DNA from: Corynebacterium epidermidicanis
GTDB taxonomy: Bacteria; Actinomycetota; Actinomycetes; Mycobacteriales; Mycobacteriaceae
Assembly: GCF_001021025.1 (NCBI RefSeq)
Contig: NZ_CP011541.1
Coordinates: 868,001-932,000 of the forward strand
DNA length: 64,000 nt
Reading direction: 5' to 3'
The translations under genes and the position numbers were made by a program. Position 1 is the stretch's first letter. Each line of letters opens with the position of its first letter. Positions 28,697 through 37,259 of this stretch are shown here, piece after piece. Below the pieces are notes generated by a model that did no database searches, was not told the DNA's origin, and was given only the letters and a program-made list of their open reading frames with translations.

Positions 28697-29023
28697 GGGT
28701 CTTAACGGAGGTTTCCTTATGAATCACGCTGAGGTATCCGATCCTGCTTAGCCGCTTGACTCTTGCTCGTCATTCCCGTCTATGAGCAATCCACAAGCAC
28801 TTCGCACTTCAAAGAGTTGCGTCAGCAACTCTATTGAGCCGTCAATTTCGTGGCACCTGCGGTTCCATCAAAACTGAGAACACGAAGAGCTTTTCTTAAA
28901 AAACTTCTGGCATTGTGCACCGAATCGGGAACTTTCATTCACTACCCTTCGTTGTACTCAGTGTGATGCCCGAGAGAAGTGGGATCACCGAAGTTGACTT
29001 TTAAGTGAAAGGACCCGAGCGAC
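28697..29023. other. 327-bp region upstream of the BI-1 gene
   Basis: No gene that I can support. It contains a ten-codon frame at 28720 (MNHAEVSDPA) with a strong GGAGG site, a small perfect hairpin GAGTTGC-GTCA-GCAACTC (28814-28831), and possible promoter hexamers (TTGACT at 28757). The minigene could be a leader peptide or the end of a lost gene. Confidence 0.4.
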
Positions 29024-29842
29024 GTGCGAAGCAGCAATCCTGTCTTTAGTTCGCTGACCAAGACCAAGAGCGCTGTGAACCATGGCTTTCCGCAGGCTGG
29101 TTACAACCCTTACGGTCAGTATGTAGACCCACGTACCCCGCAGATGTCTCGAGAGCGGGCGATGACCGTAGACGACATCATCTCCAAAACCGGAATTACC
29201 GTTGGCGTTATCATTGCATTTGCGGTGGCCAACTTTGCACTTGCTTTGGTGAGCCCCGGGCTGACAATGTTGCTGACGATGGTCGGCATGATCGGTGGAT
29301 TCATCACCGTGCTGATCAGCTCGTTTTCTAAGTCTTACGGTTCCCCAATCGTGACCATTGCTTACGCCATTTTCGAAGGACTCTTCGTTGGTGGTATCTC
29401 CCTGGTATTGTCCGGCTGGATGGTCGGTGGGACTGACGCTGGTGTGCTGATTGGCCAGGCAGTTGTTGCTACGCTGGGTGTTTTCGTAGGCATGCTGTGG
29501 GTCTACAAAGCTGGGGTAATCCGAGTAACACCAAAGTTCACTCGCTTCCTGATGGGCGCCCTGATCGGCGTTGTCGTGCTTTCGCTGGCAAACCTCGTTG
29601 GTGCCATGTTCTTCGGATTCAACCCACTGCGTGGCGACGGCCCGATGGCAATCATCTTCTCCCTCGTCTGCATCGTGTTGGCAGCACTGAGCTTCCTGCA
29701 GGACTTCGACGCTGCTGACCGCCTGGTACGCTCCGGTGCTCCAGCGAAGATGGCTTGGGGTGTGGCACTAGGGTTGGCTGTCACCTTGGTATGGCTCTAC
29801 ACCGAGATCCTGCGCCTCCTGAGCATCTTGCGCAATAACTAG
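29024..29842 (+). CDS. Bax inhibitor-1 / YccA-family membrane protein
   Basis: 272 residues: a hydrophilic N-terminus with a Gly/Tyr/Pro stretch (PQAGYNPYGQYV), then seven hydrophobic segments from about residue 60 to the end, as in the BI-1/TMBIM fold. The conserved aspartates near the C-terminus are seen in LSFLQDFDAADRLV (about 229-242). Family members are calcium- or proton-leak channels; the bacterial role is not settled. The GTG start follows AAAGGA. Monocistronic, ended by a strong hairpin. Confidence 0.9.
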   Translation: MRSSNPVFSSLTKTKSAVNHGFPQAGYNPYGQYVDPRTPQMSRERAMTVDDIISKTGITVGVIIAFAVANFALALVSPGLTMLLTMVGMIGGFITVLISSFSKSYGSPIVTIAYAIFEGLFVGGISLVLSGWMVGGTDAGVLIGQAVVATLGVFVGMLWVYKAGVIRVTPKFTRFLMGALIGVVVLSLANLVGAMFFGFNPLRGDGPMAIIFSLVCIVLAALSFLQDFDAADRLVRSGAPAKMAWGVALGLAVTLVWLYTEILRLLSILRNN

Positions 29843-29863
29843 CAGTACTCACACTGCAAGAAC

Positions 29864-29897
29864 AATGGCCCGCCGCGAAATTTCGCGGCGGGCCATT
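29864..29897. terminator. Perfect palindromic terminator after the BI-1 gene
   Basis: Seventeen bases (AATGGCCCGCCGCGAAA) followed at once by their exact complement, 22 bases after the stop codon. No T run; it would work from both strands. The next repeat element begins four bases further on. Confidence 0.85.
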
Positions 29898-29901
29898 CGC
29901 T

Positions 29902-30165
29902 GGTCAAACAAAGAAAAGTGTGTCCGGCCGATGTATCGCCGGCCGTGCGGACTTGCTGCACAAGTGCTATGTCGTCACTTCGGCGTAGTCCGACTACGTA
30001 GCGCAGCGTTTTCTTGATGAATAAAGGCCCACAGCGGTAGTCCGACTACACCGAAGGGACGACATAGAGCGGTCTAAAGCACCCAGACAACAGTAGATGT
30101 TGGTTTGAGGCCCACAACGTTGCGGAAATTACGAATCAGAAACACTAAGTTTTTCTACTTAACTC
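29902..30165 (-). repeat. Dispersed palindromic element, copy D
   Basis: Inverted relative to A, B and E. Left end GGTCAAACAAAGAAAAGTG, right end …TTTTTCTACTTAACT. Both internal arms keep GTAGTCCGACTAC, within TATGTCGTCACTTCGGC… and …CGAAGGGACGACATA. It fills the gap between the BI-1 terminator and the convergent lipoprotein gene. No flanking direct repeat is visible. Confidence 0.82.
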
Positions 30166-30248
30166 CCATCCGCATCAACCGGGCGCGGCGGATATTAGCG
30201 GCAGCAAAAGCGCAGCAGCTCCCACCGCAGCTAGCGGGGCTACAAAAC

Positions 30249-30671
30249 CTAAGGCTGCATCGGCTGTTCATCCAAAGTTATTCGGGTGAACACCAGCCCA
30301 GGAGGAGCCAGGAAAGGGTCCGAAAGGGCCACTGCGTGGTTGGGGGTGCGCGATTCCTGGCCGGGCTCGTCCACGCTCACGAGGGTGCCCCTGCCGCGAG
30401 CGCCATCTTCAGACCAGTGCGACCATTCGATGTCCACGAGTTCCAAAGAATCGTCGGAGCACTTGAGGGAAATGACCGTGGGTTTCTGGAGTGGTGCCCC
30501 AATGCAATCGATATACCCAGGCACGGCGACAGACTGAGTGGTGACTGTTTCTGTAGCCACTGGCGTCATCTCGCTGCTGGCTAGGGGAGTTGGTTCCTGC
30601 GCCGTGCTGCAGGCAGAAACAGCGAAGCCTGCGCCGATGAGGGCGCAGGCCGTCGATAAGCGGTGGAGCAT
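30249..30671 (-). CDS. Putative lipoprotein, function unknown
   Basis: 140 residues starting MLHRLSTACALIGAGF. A lipobox AVSAC puts the lipidated Cys at residue 21, followed by a Thr/Pro-rich linker and a domain of about 90 residues with two more Cys (YIDCIG, SLKCSD) that may pair. Its ATG overlaps the greA stop by one base (TAATG), so translation is coupled to greA. No family is recognised; corynebacteria often carry a small exported protein after greA. Confidence 0.72.
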   Translation of the reverse strand: MLHRLSTACALIGAGFAVSACSTAQEPTPLASSEMTPVATETVTTQSVAVPGYIDCIGAPLQKPTVISLKCSDDSLELVDIEWSHWSEDGARGRGTLVSVDEPGQESRTPNHAVALSDPFLAPPGLVFTRITLDEQPMQP

Positions 30672-31213
30672 TACTTGTTGGCCGCTGCTTCCTTTTCTGC
30701 GCGAAGGCGGGCGAACTTGGCGGAGTCATAAGGCTCGGCGGAGACAATCGTTACCTTGATGGTGGCGCCGTTTGGTGCCTGGTATTCGACGGTGTCGCCT
30801 TCGCGAGCGCCCACCACTGCAGCGCCCAGTGGGGCCTGCTCGGAGTAGGTCTCCAGATCTGGGTTCTCGGAGGCTGCAGCGCGCGTACCGATCAAGAACG
30901 TTTCCTTTTCGTTCTTGTCGCCGTTGTAGTACACGTGCACCACGGAGCCGACGTTTGCTACGCCATCTTCGACACCTGCGCGCTCGGTGGTGGAGTTAGC
31001 CAGGATCTCGGAGATCTGCTTGATGCGGGCCTCTTCTTGATCCTGCATTTCGCGGGCTGCGTCGTAGCCAGCGTTTTCTTTCAGGTCGCCTTCTTCGCGA
31101 CGCTCGTTAATTTCAGCGGCCACAACCGGGCGGTGTGCAATCAGCGCATTGAGCTCTTCTTCGAGCTTGGCTTTGGTCTCTGGGGTGATGTATTGCTTCT
31201 GCAGCTCAGCCAT
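30671..31213 (-). CDS. greA: Transcription elongation factor GreA
   Basis: Reaches into the RNA polymerase secondary channel and stimulates cleavage of backtracked RNA. 180 residues: an N-terminal coiled coil (about 1-80) with the tip acidic pair in REEGDLKENAGYDAAREMQ (about 40-58) and a C-terminal FKBP-like domain with PLGAAVVGAREGDTVEYQAPNG. Start fixed by GGGAGG before ATG 31213. Slightly longer than E. coli GreA (158), as usual in actinobacteria. Confidence 0.96.
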   Translation of the reverse strand: MAELQKQYITPETKAKLEEELNALIAHRPVVAAEINERREEGDLKENAGYDAAREMQDQEEARIKQISEILANSTTERAGVEDGVANVGSVVHVYYNGDKNEKETFLIGTRAAASENPDLETYSEQAPLGAAVVGAREGDTVEYQAPNGATIKVTIVSAEPYDSAKFARLRAEKEAAANK

Positions 31214-31254
31214 GTGTTCCCTCCCGGGAGAAAAGTTCGCGATCTATAGAAATG

Positions 31255-31324
31255 AAAACCTAAAAGATTCAGGCTCAGCGGTCGGCCTGAAAACAAAATT
31301 AAGGACCATGAGGTGCTGAGCCTG
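31255..31324 (-). terminator. Hairpin between DUF4307 gene and greA
   Basis: On the minus strand CAGGCTCAGC (31324-31315) pairs with GCTGAGCCTG (31279-31270) around a 35-base loop and is followed by AATCTTTTAGG. It may end transcription of the DUF4307 gene or form part of the greA leader. Confidence 0.5.
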
Positions 31325-31406
31325 CAAGTCGTTCACATGTTAGCACAGCCAGCACCCGCAGATCCTGGCGCGGTACGGCAAAGGCGCCCCTAGCTTATCG
31401 ACGCCC

Positions 31407-31844
31407 CTATGGCTTGAGATAACTTGGCATCTCAGTAGCGCAGCCGTAGACCTTCGCTGCTACTGGAAGATCCCGGGTGGGGATATCAACCTTGAATCGC
31501 TGCACCTTGTTGCCGCCGGGTTCGATGACAAACTCTCGGCGCCCGATTTCAGCTTTGTCGTAATTCATTGCGGTCACGATGCAATAGGAGGCCACGTCGA
31601 CATCGTCTCGGTTGACATCTACTTCTACATTTAGGGTCCGGTCATCTACGCGGACAAAGTTGGCGGTCGTGGCGCTGACCGTGATCGAGGTGACCTTTTG
31701 GTAGTACTGATAGACCACTACACCAGCGGCAATGAGGAAAATGATGGCCCCGATTGCCACGATTGGCCCGGTGACTCCACGGCGCTGCGGCGCTTCGTAC
31801 TGGGCGCGCGGGCGGGTGGTACGGCGAGAATCTGGGGTGCTCAT
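31407..31844 (-). CDS. DUF4307 membrane protein
   Basis: 145 residues: a basic, Arg-rich cytoplasmic N-terminus, one membrane span (VAIGAIIFLIAAGVVVYQYY, about 29-48) and an exported beta-rich domain with two Cys near the end (ASYCIVTA and YGCATEM). This matches the DUF4307 family, which regularly neighbours greA and mca in corynebacteria and mycobacteria. Function unknown. It is divergent from mca with 144 bp between the starts. Confidence 0.88.
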   Translation of the reverse strand: MSTPDSRRTTRPRAQYEAPQRRGVTGPIVAIGAIIFLIAAGVVVYQYYQKVTSITVSATTANFVRVDDRTLNVEVDVNRDDVDVASYCIVTAMNYDKAEIGRREFVIEPGGNKVQRFKVDIPTRDLPVAAKVYGCATEMPSYLKP

Positions 31845-31988
31845 CTGCGGATTTCAGTCCTTGGTTGGTGGCTACAACTCGTATCGATACCTTATCCTAG
31901 CTAACGCCTTTGCGGCCAAGACGGCTACGATAACAACTGATACCGCTGGGTATTTGTCAACAAGACTGTTTAGGACAGAAGGATTCCC

Positions 31989-32888
31989 ATGAACGATGCG
32001 AGTGGCCTCCGTTTGATAGCCATTCATGCTCACCCTGACGACGAAGCTAGCAAGGGTGCCGCCACCATGGCACGCTACGTCGCTGAAGGTGCGGATGTCA
32101 TGGTTGTGACCTGCACCGGGGGTGAACGTGGGAGCATCCTCAATCCGGCGATGGATAAGCCCGGGGTGTTGGAGAACATTCGGGCGGTTCGTCGCGAGGA
32201 AATGGCAAATTCGATGCGGGCGCTTGGAACCCAGCACCGCTGGCTCGATTACGAAGATTCCGGCTTGCCGGAAGGTGATCCACTGCCACCGCTTCCGGAA
32301 GGGAGCTTCGCTCTGGCTGACACTGACCTGGTGGTGCGGGACCTGGTAGCAATCATGCGTGAGTTCCGGCCACACGTCATCATCACGTATGACGAAAACG
32401 GGGGATACCCGCACCCAGACCACCTGAAAGTACATGAGGTTTCCATGCGCGCCTGGGAAGTATGTGGAGATCCTTCGTATGCGCCCGAGCTTGGAGAGGC
32501 ATGGGAGCCTAAGAAGCTGTATTACACGCACGGCTTTATCCGTCAACGGTTGCAGATGTTCCACGACGTAGCCATCGCCGAAGGCAAGCCCAGCCCGTAC
32601 ACCGAGATTCTGTCCCGGTGGCGTTCCCTGCAAGGCGACCTGATGTTGCGGGTGACCACCCAAGTTTACTGTGCGGACTTCTTTGAGCAACGTGACCAGG
32701 CTTTGCTTGCTCACGCTACCCAGATCGACCCAGCAGGCACTTTTTTTGCTACTCCGGTGGACGTGCAGCGTAAACTGTGGCCGACGGAGGAATTCGAGTT
32801 GGCGGCCACCCGGGTATCTACTTCACTTCCCGAAGACGATCTCTTTGCGGGGCTTCGTGACCAGCCAACACAACCATTGGAGCAGTAA
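31989..32888 (+). CDS. mca: Mycothiol S-conjugate amidase
   Basis: Zinc amidase that splits mycothiol-toxin conjugates to a mercapturate and GlcN-Ins; the main detoxification step of mycothiol-using actinobacteria. 299 residues. The LmbE-fold metal site is seen in IAIHAHPDDEASKG (residues 10-23) and the third ligand in YPHPDHLKVHEV (about 139-150). GGERGSILNPAMDK and the long C-terminal half separate Mca from MshB. Start ATG 31989 follows AAGGA. Confidence 0.93.
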   Translation: MNDASGLRLIAIHAHPDDEASKGAATMARYVAEGADVMVVTCTGGERGSILNPAMDKPGVLENIRAVRREEMANSMRALGTQHRWLDYEDSGLPEGDPLPPLPEGSFALADTDLVVRDLVAIMREFRPHVIITYDENGGYPHPDHLKVHEVSMRAWEVCGDPSYAPELGEAWEPKKLYYTHGFIRQRLQMFHDVAIAEGKPSPYTEILSRWRSLQGDLMLRVTTQVYCADFFEQRDQALLAHATQIDPAGTFFATPVDVQRKLWPTEEFELAATRVSTSLPEDDLFAGLRDQPTQPLEQ

Positions 32889-33154
32889 TGGATATCTTGT
32901 ACTTGGCGCAACAACAAACGACGCCACTTGGGCCGGAGTTCGGTAAAGCGTCACCCATTGGCCTGCTGATCATCGTCGCATTGGCGTTCATCGTGATCTA
33001 CCTCGGCTGGGCATTTGCACGTCGCCAGAAGCGGTTGGCGCGTCGACAAGCATTCGCAGAGGCTCGTGGCCTCAACGTCTTCGACGAAAAGCTTATCGAC
33101 GAAGCAATGGCCGCCGAAGGTCTCCTCGGCAAAGATAAAAAGCACTTGATTTAG
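32888..33154 (+). CDS. Small membrane protein downstream of mca
   Basis: 88 residues: one membrane span (GLLIIVALAFIVIYLGWAFARR, about 25-46) then a basic, charged cytoplasmic tail with FDEKLIDEAMAAEGLLGKDKK. The ATG overlaps the mca stop by one base (TAATG), so it is translationally coupled. Its position recalls the small conserved protein after mca in mycobacteria (Rv1083-like). Function unknown. Confidence 0.75.
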   Translation: MDILYLAQQQTTPLGPEFGKASPIGLLIIVALAFIVIYLGWAFARRQKRLARRQAFAEARGLNVFDEKLIDEAMAAEGLLGKDKKHLI

Positions 33155-33183
33155 TTCCACAGCGGACGAAAATCTGCTAACCT
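33155..33183 (+). promoter_or_regulatory. Putative promoter of the aroF leader
   Basis: A -10 box in TGCTAACCT (TAACCT at 33178-33183) with a weak -35 TTCCAC at 33155-33160, 17 bases apart. The expected start of transcription falls at about 33190, so the leader peptide ATG at 33191 would be read from a leaderless RNA. Confidence 0.55.
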
Positions 33184-33190
33184 AGCGAAC

Positions 33191-33265
33191 ATGTTCTTTT
33201 GGCGATTTTATTTTGGCAAGGCTTGCGGCGCGCCCACGCTGCATCGTCTGCTGATGCAACATTAA
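33191..33265 (+). CDS. Aromatic-residue-rich leader peptide of aroF
   Basis: 24 codons, MFFWRFYFGKACG…LLMQH. Of the first eight residues six are Phe, Trp or Tyr (F F W F Y F), the sign of ribosome-stalling control by aromatic amino acids. It precedes aroF by 138 bases and overlaps the first arm of the attenuator stem. A comparable leader (aroR) is known upstream of aroF in C. glutamicum. Probably translated without a ribosome-binding site. Confidence 0.85.
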   Translation: MFFWRFYFGKACGAPTLHRLLMQH

Positions 33266-33354
33266 CGCCTTAAGACGTACCGCAAGCCTTAAACAAGCAG
33301 TCCTGCTTTTTCACTTTACGCAGAAAGTGAAAATGCTCAGGGGCTGCTTTTTTG
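33218..33354 (+). promoter_or_regulatory. Aromatic amino acid attenuator upstream of aroF
   Basis: AAGGCTTGCGG inside the leader peptide (33218-33228) can pair with CCGCAAGCCTT (33280-33290). Downstream, AGCAG…CTGCT plus a nested TTTTCACTTT/AAAGTGAAAA stem (33293-33346) ends in six T, a terminator. A ribosome stalled on the Phe/Trp/Tyr codons or finishing the peptide would cover or free the first arm. The exact switch cannot be worked out without structure probing. Confidence 0.78.
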
Positions 33355-33403
33355 TTTGCAATTTTTTCTTTTTGTCCCAAGGTCTAAGGAGTGTTGAGTT
33401 TCA

Positions 33404-34558
33404 ATGAGTGCACCGGTTTCGTTGCAGGATGCGGCGTCGACAAGCAATAGGCGAGTGATAGCGTTCCACGATTTACCCAGTCCCGCAGAGTTGTTGGCAC
33501 AGCTGCCGCTGAGCGTGCAGCAGGCCGCGAAGGTGGAGCGGGATCGCCAAGAAATTGCGGACATTTTTGCGGGTGAGGACGACCGCCTCGTCGTAGTAGT
33601 TGGCCCGTGTTCGATCCACGATCCCAACGCTGCCCTCGAATACGCACACCGCTTGGCGCCCCTGGCCCAGCTGCTTTCCGACGACCTCAAGATCGTCATG
33701 CGGGTGTACTTCGAGAAACCGCGAACTACGATCGGATGGAAAGGGCTCATCAACGACCCGCATCTGGACGGCACCTACGACATCGCCTACGGGCTGCGGC
33801 TAGCTCGACAAGTGGTTGTTGACGTGCTCAATACTGGGTTGCCAGTTGGTTGCGAGTTCCTCGAACCGAACAGTCCCCAGTACTACGCTGATGCGGTGGC
33901 ATGGGGAGCAATTGGGGCCCGCACCACGGAATCACAAGTACACCGACAATTGGCATCCGGGATGTCCATGCCGATCGGATTCAAAAACGGAACTGACGGC
34001 AACGTTCAAGTCGCCGTCGATGCAGTGCAAGCCGCCAGCCACCAGCACTTCTTCTTTGGCACCTCAGATGAAGGACACCCCGCAGTGGTAGAAACCGCAG
34101 GTAACGACAACTGTCACATCATTCTGCGCGGGGGCACCAGCGGACCCAACTACTCGCCGGAACACATCGCTGCTGCCGAGGAGTCCATGTCTGCCGGCCA
34201 GCTACGGGAGCGTCGCCTCATGATCGATGCCTCCCACGCCAACTCCAACAAAGACGATGAGCGACAACTCCTCGTCCTTCGCGAGATTGCCCAGCATATC
34301 GCCGATCCGGACGCTGCGACTGCGCATTCGATCGCCGGAGTGATGATCGAATCATTCCTCGTCGCAGGGGCCCAAAAGCTCGACCCGGCGAAACTCCGCA
34401 AGAACGGCGGCGAGGGACTAGCTTACGGGCAATCTGTGACCGACAGATGCATCGATATCGCTAGTACCGTGGATGTACTCGAAGAACTCGCCCAGGCCGT
34501 TCGCACTCGACGGGCTGGAAAGCGCGACTTGGCACAGCCTTCAGGTGACGACCAGTAA
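33404..34558 (+). CDS. aroF: 3-Deoxy-7-phosphoheptulonate (DAHP) synthase, type I
   Basis: First step of the shikimate pathway: PEP plus erythrose-4-phosphate. 384 residues of the AroFGH type. Visible: VVVGPCSIHDPNAALEYA (about 64-81) with the metal Cys, RVYFEKPRTTIGWKGLINDP (about 100-119), GARTTESQVHR and the metal His in MIDASHANSNKD. The first 40 residues form the regulatory N-terminal extension. Control by aromatic amino acids is suggested by the leader peptide and attenuator upstream. Confidence 0.95.
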   Translation: MSAPVSLQDAASTSNRRVIAFHDLPSPAELLAQLPLSVQQAAKVERDRQEIADIFAGEDDRLVVVVGPCSIHDPNAALEYAHRLAPLAQLLSDDLKIVMRVYFEKPRTTIGWKGLINDPHLDGTYDIAYGLRLARQVVVDVLNTGLPVGCEFLEPNSPQYYADAVAWGAIGARTTESQVHRQLASGMSMPIGFKNGTDGNVQVAVDAVQAASHQHFFFGTSDEGHPAVVETAGNDNCHIILRGGTSGPNYSPEHIAAAEESMSAGQLRERRLMIDASHANSNKDDERQLLVLREIAQHIADPDAATAHSIAGVMIESFLVAGAQKLDPAKLRKNGGEGLAYGQSVTDRCIDIASTVDVLEELAQAVRTRRAGKRDLAQPSGDDQ

Positions 34559-34812
34559 CGAGGACCGATGCCGGGACTAACTGGTAGTAGTTGGCGGGTT
34601 TGGTGGTGGATGCGTGGGTGCTTGGTCGGTCTGGAGGTCTCGGCGGCTTCACAAGTACTGCATAGAGGGTTTGCAGCCCTCCCGGTCCTCCCGGTCCTCC
34701 CGACACCTGCCGCCCCAGCCGGCCCAACCGACACCAGCCGTCCCAGCTCAACCGAGCAAGCGGACGAAGACCAAAGTGCGTGCACTAGCGAGAAAACGGT
34801 AGACTATCCGGT

Positions 34813-35583
34813 GTGAAGCTGCTGTCTAATTTGTTGTATCCGCTGTATGAGTCCCGACTTGCGCGTGAAGTTCGTGGGCTCAAACAGCCTAAGCACATTG
34901 CGGTGATGTGCGACGGCAATCGACGGTGGGCTCGGGAGGCAGGTTTCACCGATGTTAGCCATGGCCATAGGGTAGGGGCTAAGAAGATTGGCGAGATGGT
35001 GCATTGGTGCAAAGACACCGATGTGTCATTGATCACGGTGTACTTGCTTTCTACTGAGAACCTTGGTCGCGAATCCTCTGAACTGCAGTTACTCTTTGAT
35101 ATCATTGTCGATGTCGTTGCCGAATTAGCTGCCCCTGAGTTGGGGTGCAAGGTGCGCTTGGTGGGGCATCTGGATCTGTTGCCATGCGATGTTGCTGAGC
35201 GCTTGCGTACAGCTGCTTCGGGCACGGAAGACAATGACGGCATTACTGTCAACGTTGCCGTTGGCTATGGTGGCCGACAAGAAATTGTTGATGCGGTGCA
35301 AAAACTCGTCGCTGAATATGTCGAAGCGGGAGTTCCTGCCGAGGAGCTGGCGCAAAAGGTGAACGCTGAAGGCATTTCTAAGCACCTGTACACTTCGGGG
35401 CAACCGGATCCGGATTTGGTCATTCGTACCTCGGGTGAACAGCGACTTTCTGGCTTCCTGCTGTGGCAGGCTGCATATTCCGAAATTTGGTTTACTGACA
35501 CTTACTGGCCGGCGTTTCGTCGCATTGATTTGCTCCGGGCGCTGCGCGAATATTCCTCGCGAAGCCGTCGGTTTGGCAAGTAG
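34813..35583 (+). CDS. Cis-prenyltransferase (short-chain Z-isoprenyl diphosphate synthase / UppS homologue)
   Basis: 256 residues of the UPP synthase family. Hallmarks: AVMCDGNRRWAREAG (30-44) with catalytic Asp, GHRVGAKKIGEM, YLLSTENLGR and the C-terminal RTSGEQRLSGFLLWQAAYSEIWF. Cys in place of the usual Met-Asp spacing (MCDGNRRWA) and the position near aroF and coaA resemble the first of the two actinobacterial enzymes (Rv1086 type, Z,E-farnesyl diphosphate). A TAGACT box six bases before the GTG suggests a leaderless mRNA. The 254 bp before it hold only a C-rich low-complexity stretch with GGTCCTCCC repeats. Confidence 0.88.
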   Translation: MKLLSNLLYPLYESRLAREVRGLKQPKHIAVMCDGNRRWAREAGFTDVSHGHRVGAKKIGEMVHWCKDTDVSLITVYLLSTENLGRESSELQLLFDIIVDVVAELAAPELGCKVRLVGHLDLLPCDVAERLRTAASGTEDNDGITVNVAVGYGGRQEIVDAVQKLVAEYVEAGVPAEELAQKVNAEGISKHLYTSGQPDPDLVIRTSGEQRLSGFLLWQAAYSEIWFTDTYWPAFRRIDLLRALREYSSRSRRFGK

Positions 35584-35606
35584 CAGACGATCTAAGGAGC
35601 ATGGTC

Positions 35607-36134
35607 ATGTCCGTAGTTGTCGCTTTCCATTCGTTCTATGGTTCGAGCAAAGAGTATGCGGAGGAATTCGCACGTCGACATAACGTATCGGCGCACCCTT
35701 TAGATGACGCCCCTGAGGCCCTCATTGCCGATCCGCAGAGCCCGTTGGTAATTTTCGCCGCGAACCACGCCGGGATGAACGCCGGGGCGAAATTCTTCAG
35801 CGAACACCTAACCGAGCTGGACGGACGTCGATTAGCGCTGGCCACGGTGGGCATGACTTTGCTTGACGACGTCCGTGCCAGCGATCCCATGGCCCGAACT
35901 TTGGGCGATGCCAAAGACGCTGTCCAGCGTTTCTACCTGCCTGGACGGATGAACTATTCGGAGCTTTCCAAGGTGCACAAGGCTACAATGTGGACGATGC
36001 ACCAGATGCTCAAAGCGAAGAAGACTCGCACCGCCAATGAACAAGCCATGTTCGATGACTACGACCGAGACGTATCCCGCATGGACTTCGCTGAGCTCGA
36101 TGCCATCGATCAGTGGCTGGCAGACGGCGCTTAG
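35607..36134 (+). CDS. Flavodoxin-fold protein of unknown function
   Basis: 175 residues starting [22 protein letters not shown]. The first loop [10 protein letters not shown] resembles the FMN phosphate loop of HemG/flavodoxin-like proteins, and [14 protein letters not shown] and [12 protein letters not shown] fit the following strands. ATG 35607 is chosen over 35601 because AAGGAG at 35594-35599 is one base from the latter and seven from the former. It starts 23 bases after the cis-prenyltransferase gene and meets coaA tail to tail with a four-base overlap. Role unknown; perhaps an FMN reductase. Confidence 0.7.
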   Translation: MSVVVAFHSFYGSSKEYAEEFARRHNVSAHPLDDAPEALIADPQSPLVIFAANHAGMNAGAKFFSEHLTELDGRRLALATVGMTLLDDVRASDPMARTLGDAKDAVQRFYLPGRMNYSELSKVHKATMWTMHQMLKAKKTRTANEQAMFDDYDRDVSRMDFAELDAIDQWLADGA

Positions 36135-37066
36135 ATCTTTCGCATCCGCACGTTTTCTACCTCGTGGTTGGAGCCCTTGAATAGCTGTAGGGATGCCCGC
36201 ACTCGCGTCGGCAGGATGTTCTCGACGAGGTTCGGCAGGTTCACTGATTGCCAGATTTCCCTGGCTTCTCGACGCGCCGTTTCATCACCCAGGTCGGCAT
36301 AGTGCGAAAAGTGCGCGCCGGGCTTGGAAAACGCTGTCTTCCGGAGTTCGAGGAAGCGCTCGATGTACCACCGTTCAATATCGCTCGTTCGAGCGTGGAC
36401 ATAGATTGAAAAGTCAAAGAGGTCGCTGACCATGAGCGTCGGCCCAGTTTGGAGAACGTTCAGTCCTTCAAGGATGAGGATGTCCGGACGGTCAACCGTG
36501 ATGAACTCGCCAGGAACCCGGTCATACAAGGTGTGGGAATACACCGGAGCTTTTACGGCAGGCTTCCCAGATTTCACGTCCGTGACAAAACGCATCAGCG
36601 CTCGCTGGTCGTAGCTCTCCGGGTAGCCTTTGCGGTTCATGATTCTCCGCCGATTGAGTTCCTCCGCCGGCCACAGGAAACCATCAGTGGTAACCAAGTC
36701 CACCCGCGGGTGGGTGTCCCAGCGCTGGAGGAGCACTTGGAGGAGTCGGGCGGTGGTAGATTTGCCCACAGCGACCGAGCCGGCGATTCCGATAATGAAC
36801 GGGACGTTTTCGGAGCGGGACTCTAGGAAGGTGTCGGTGGCGTCGATAAGCCCTTGCCTGGCCTGCACCTGCAGATGAATGAGGCGGGAAAGGGGCAGGT
36901 AAACTTCGGCAACTTCCTGCAGGTCGACGTTCTCGCCGAGACCCCGCAGCGCAACAACTTCGCTCGCGGTGAGCACCTGCGGCATGTTTTTTCGCAGGTC
37001 GCGCCACTGCGGGCGGTCAATTTGCAGATAGGGGCTGATGTCGTGCGGCCGAGGCATGACAACCAT
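36131..37066 (-). CDS. coaA: Pantothenate kinase, type I
   Basis: Phosphorylates pantothenate, the first step of coenzyme A synthesis. About 311 residues. Walker [34 protein letters not shown], the hinge [14 protein letters not shown] and IVEGLNVLQ-like [13 protein letters not shown] mark the bacterial PanK-I (PRK-like) fold. GAGGG five bases before GTT-preceding ATG 37066 (MVVMPRPHD) supports that start; ATGs at 37081 and 37057 are also in frame. Divergent from glyA. Confidence 0.95.
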   Translation of the reverse strand: MVVMPRPHDISPYLQIDRPQWRDLRKNMPQVLTASEVVALRGLGENVDLQEVAEVYLPLSRLIHLQVQARQGLIDATDTFLESRSENVPFIIGIAGSVAVGKSTTARLLQVLLQRWDTHPRVDLVTTDGFLWPAEELNRRRIMNRKGYPESYDQRALMRFVTDVKSGKPAVKAPVYSHTLYDRVPGEFITVDRPDILILEGLNVLQTGPTLMVSDLFDFSIYVHARTSDIERWYIERFLELRKTAFSKPGAHFSHYADLGDETARREAREIWQSVNLPNLVENILPTRVRASLQLFKGSNHEVENVRMRKI

Positions 37067-37259
37067 TGTGCCCTCATGCATGACCAGAGTGCAGCGTTAC
37101 CCCGGCTTTTCCCGCAAAGGTGGGGGATAAAACGGGTTTTTTGCCCAGATTAGGAGGTTCTAGCGACTGCCGTTGCGGAAGGTCGCTAAACTGGTGCTAT
37201 CCGCTCCGCGCCATACCGGCGTGGATTTCTGCCGAAAAGAAGGGTTGACGGCGCCTGCC

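Noticed and set aside
34568-34816. Trp-rich frame (SSWRVWWWMRG) after aroF as a tryptophan leader peptide
   Set aside because: No ribosome site, no terminator stem after it, no trp gene downstream, and the C-rich repeats produce most of its later sequence.
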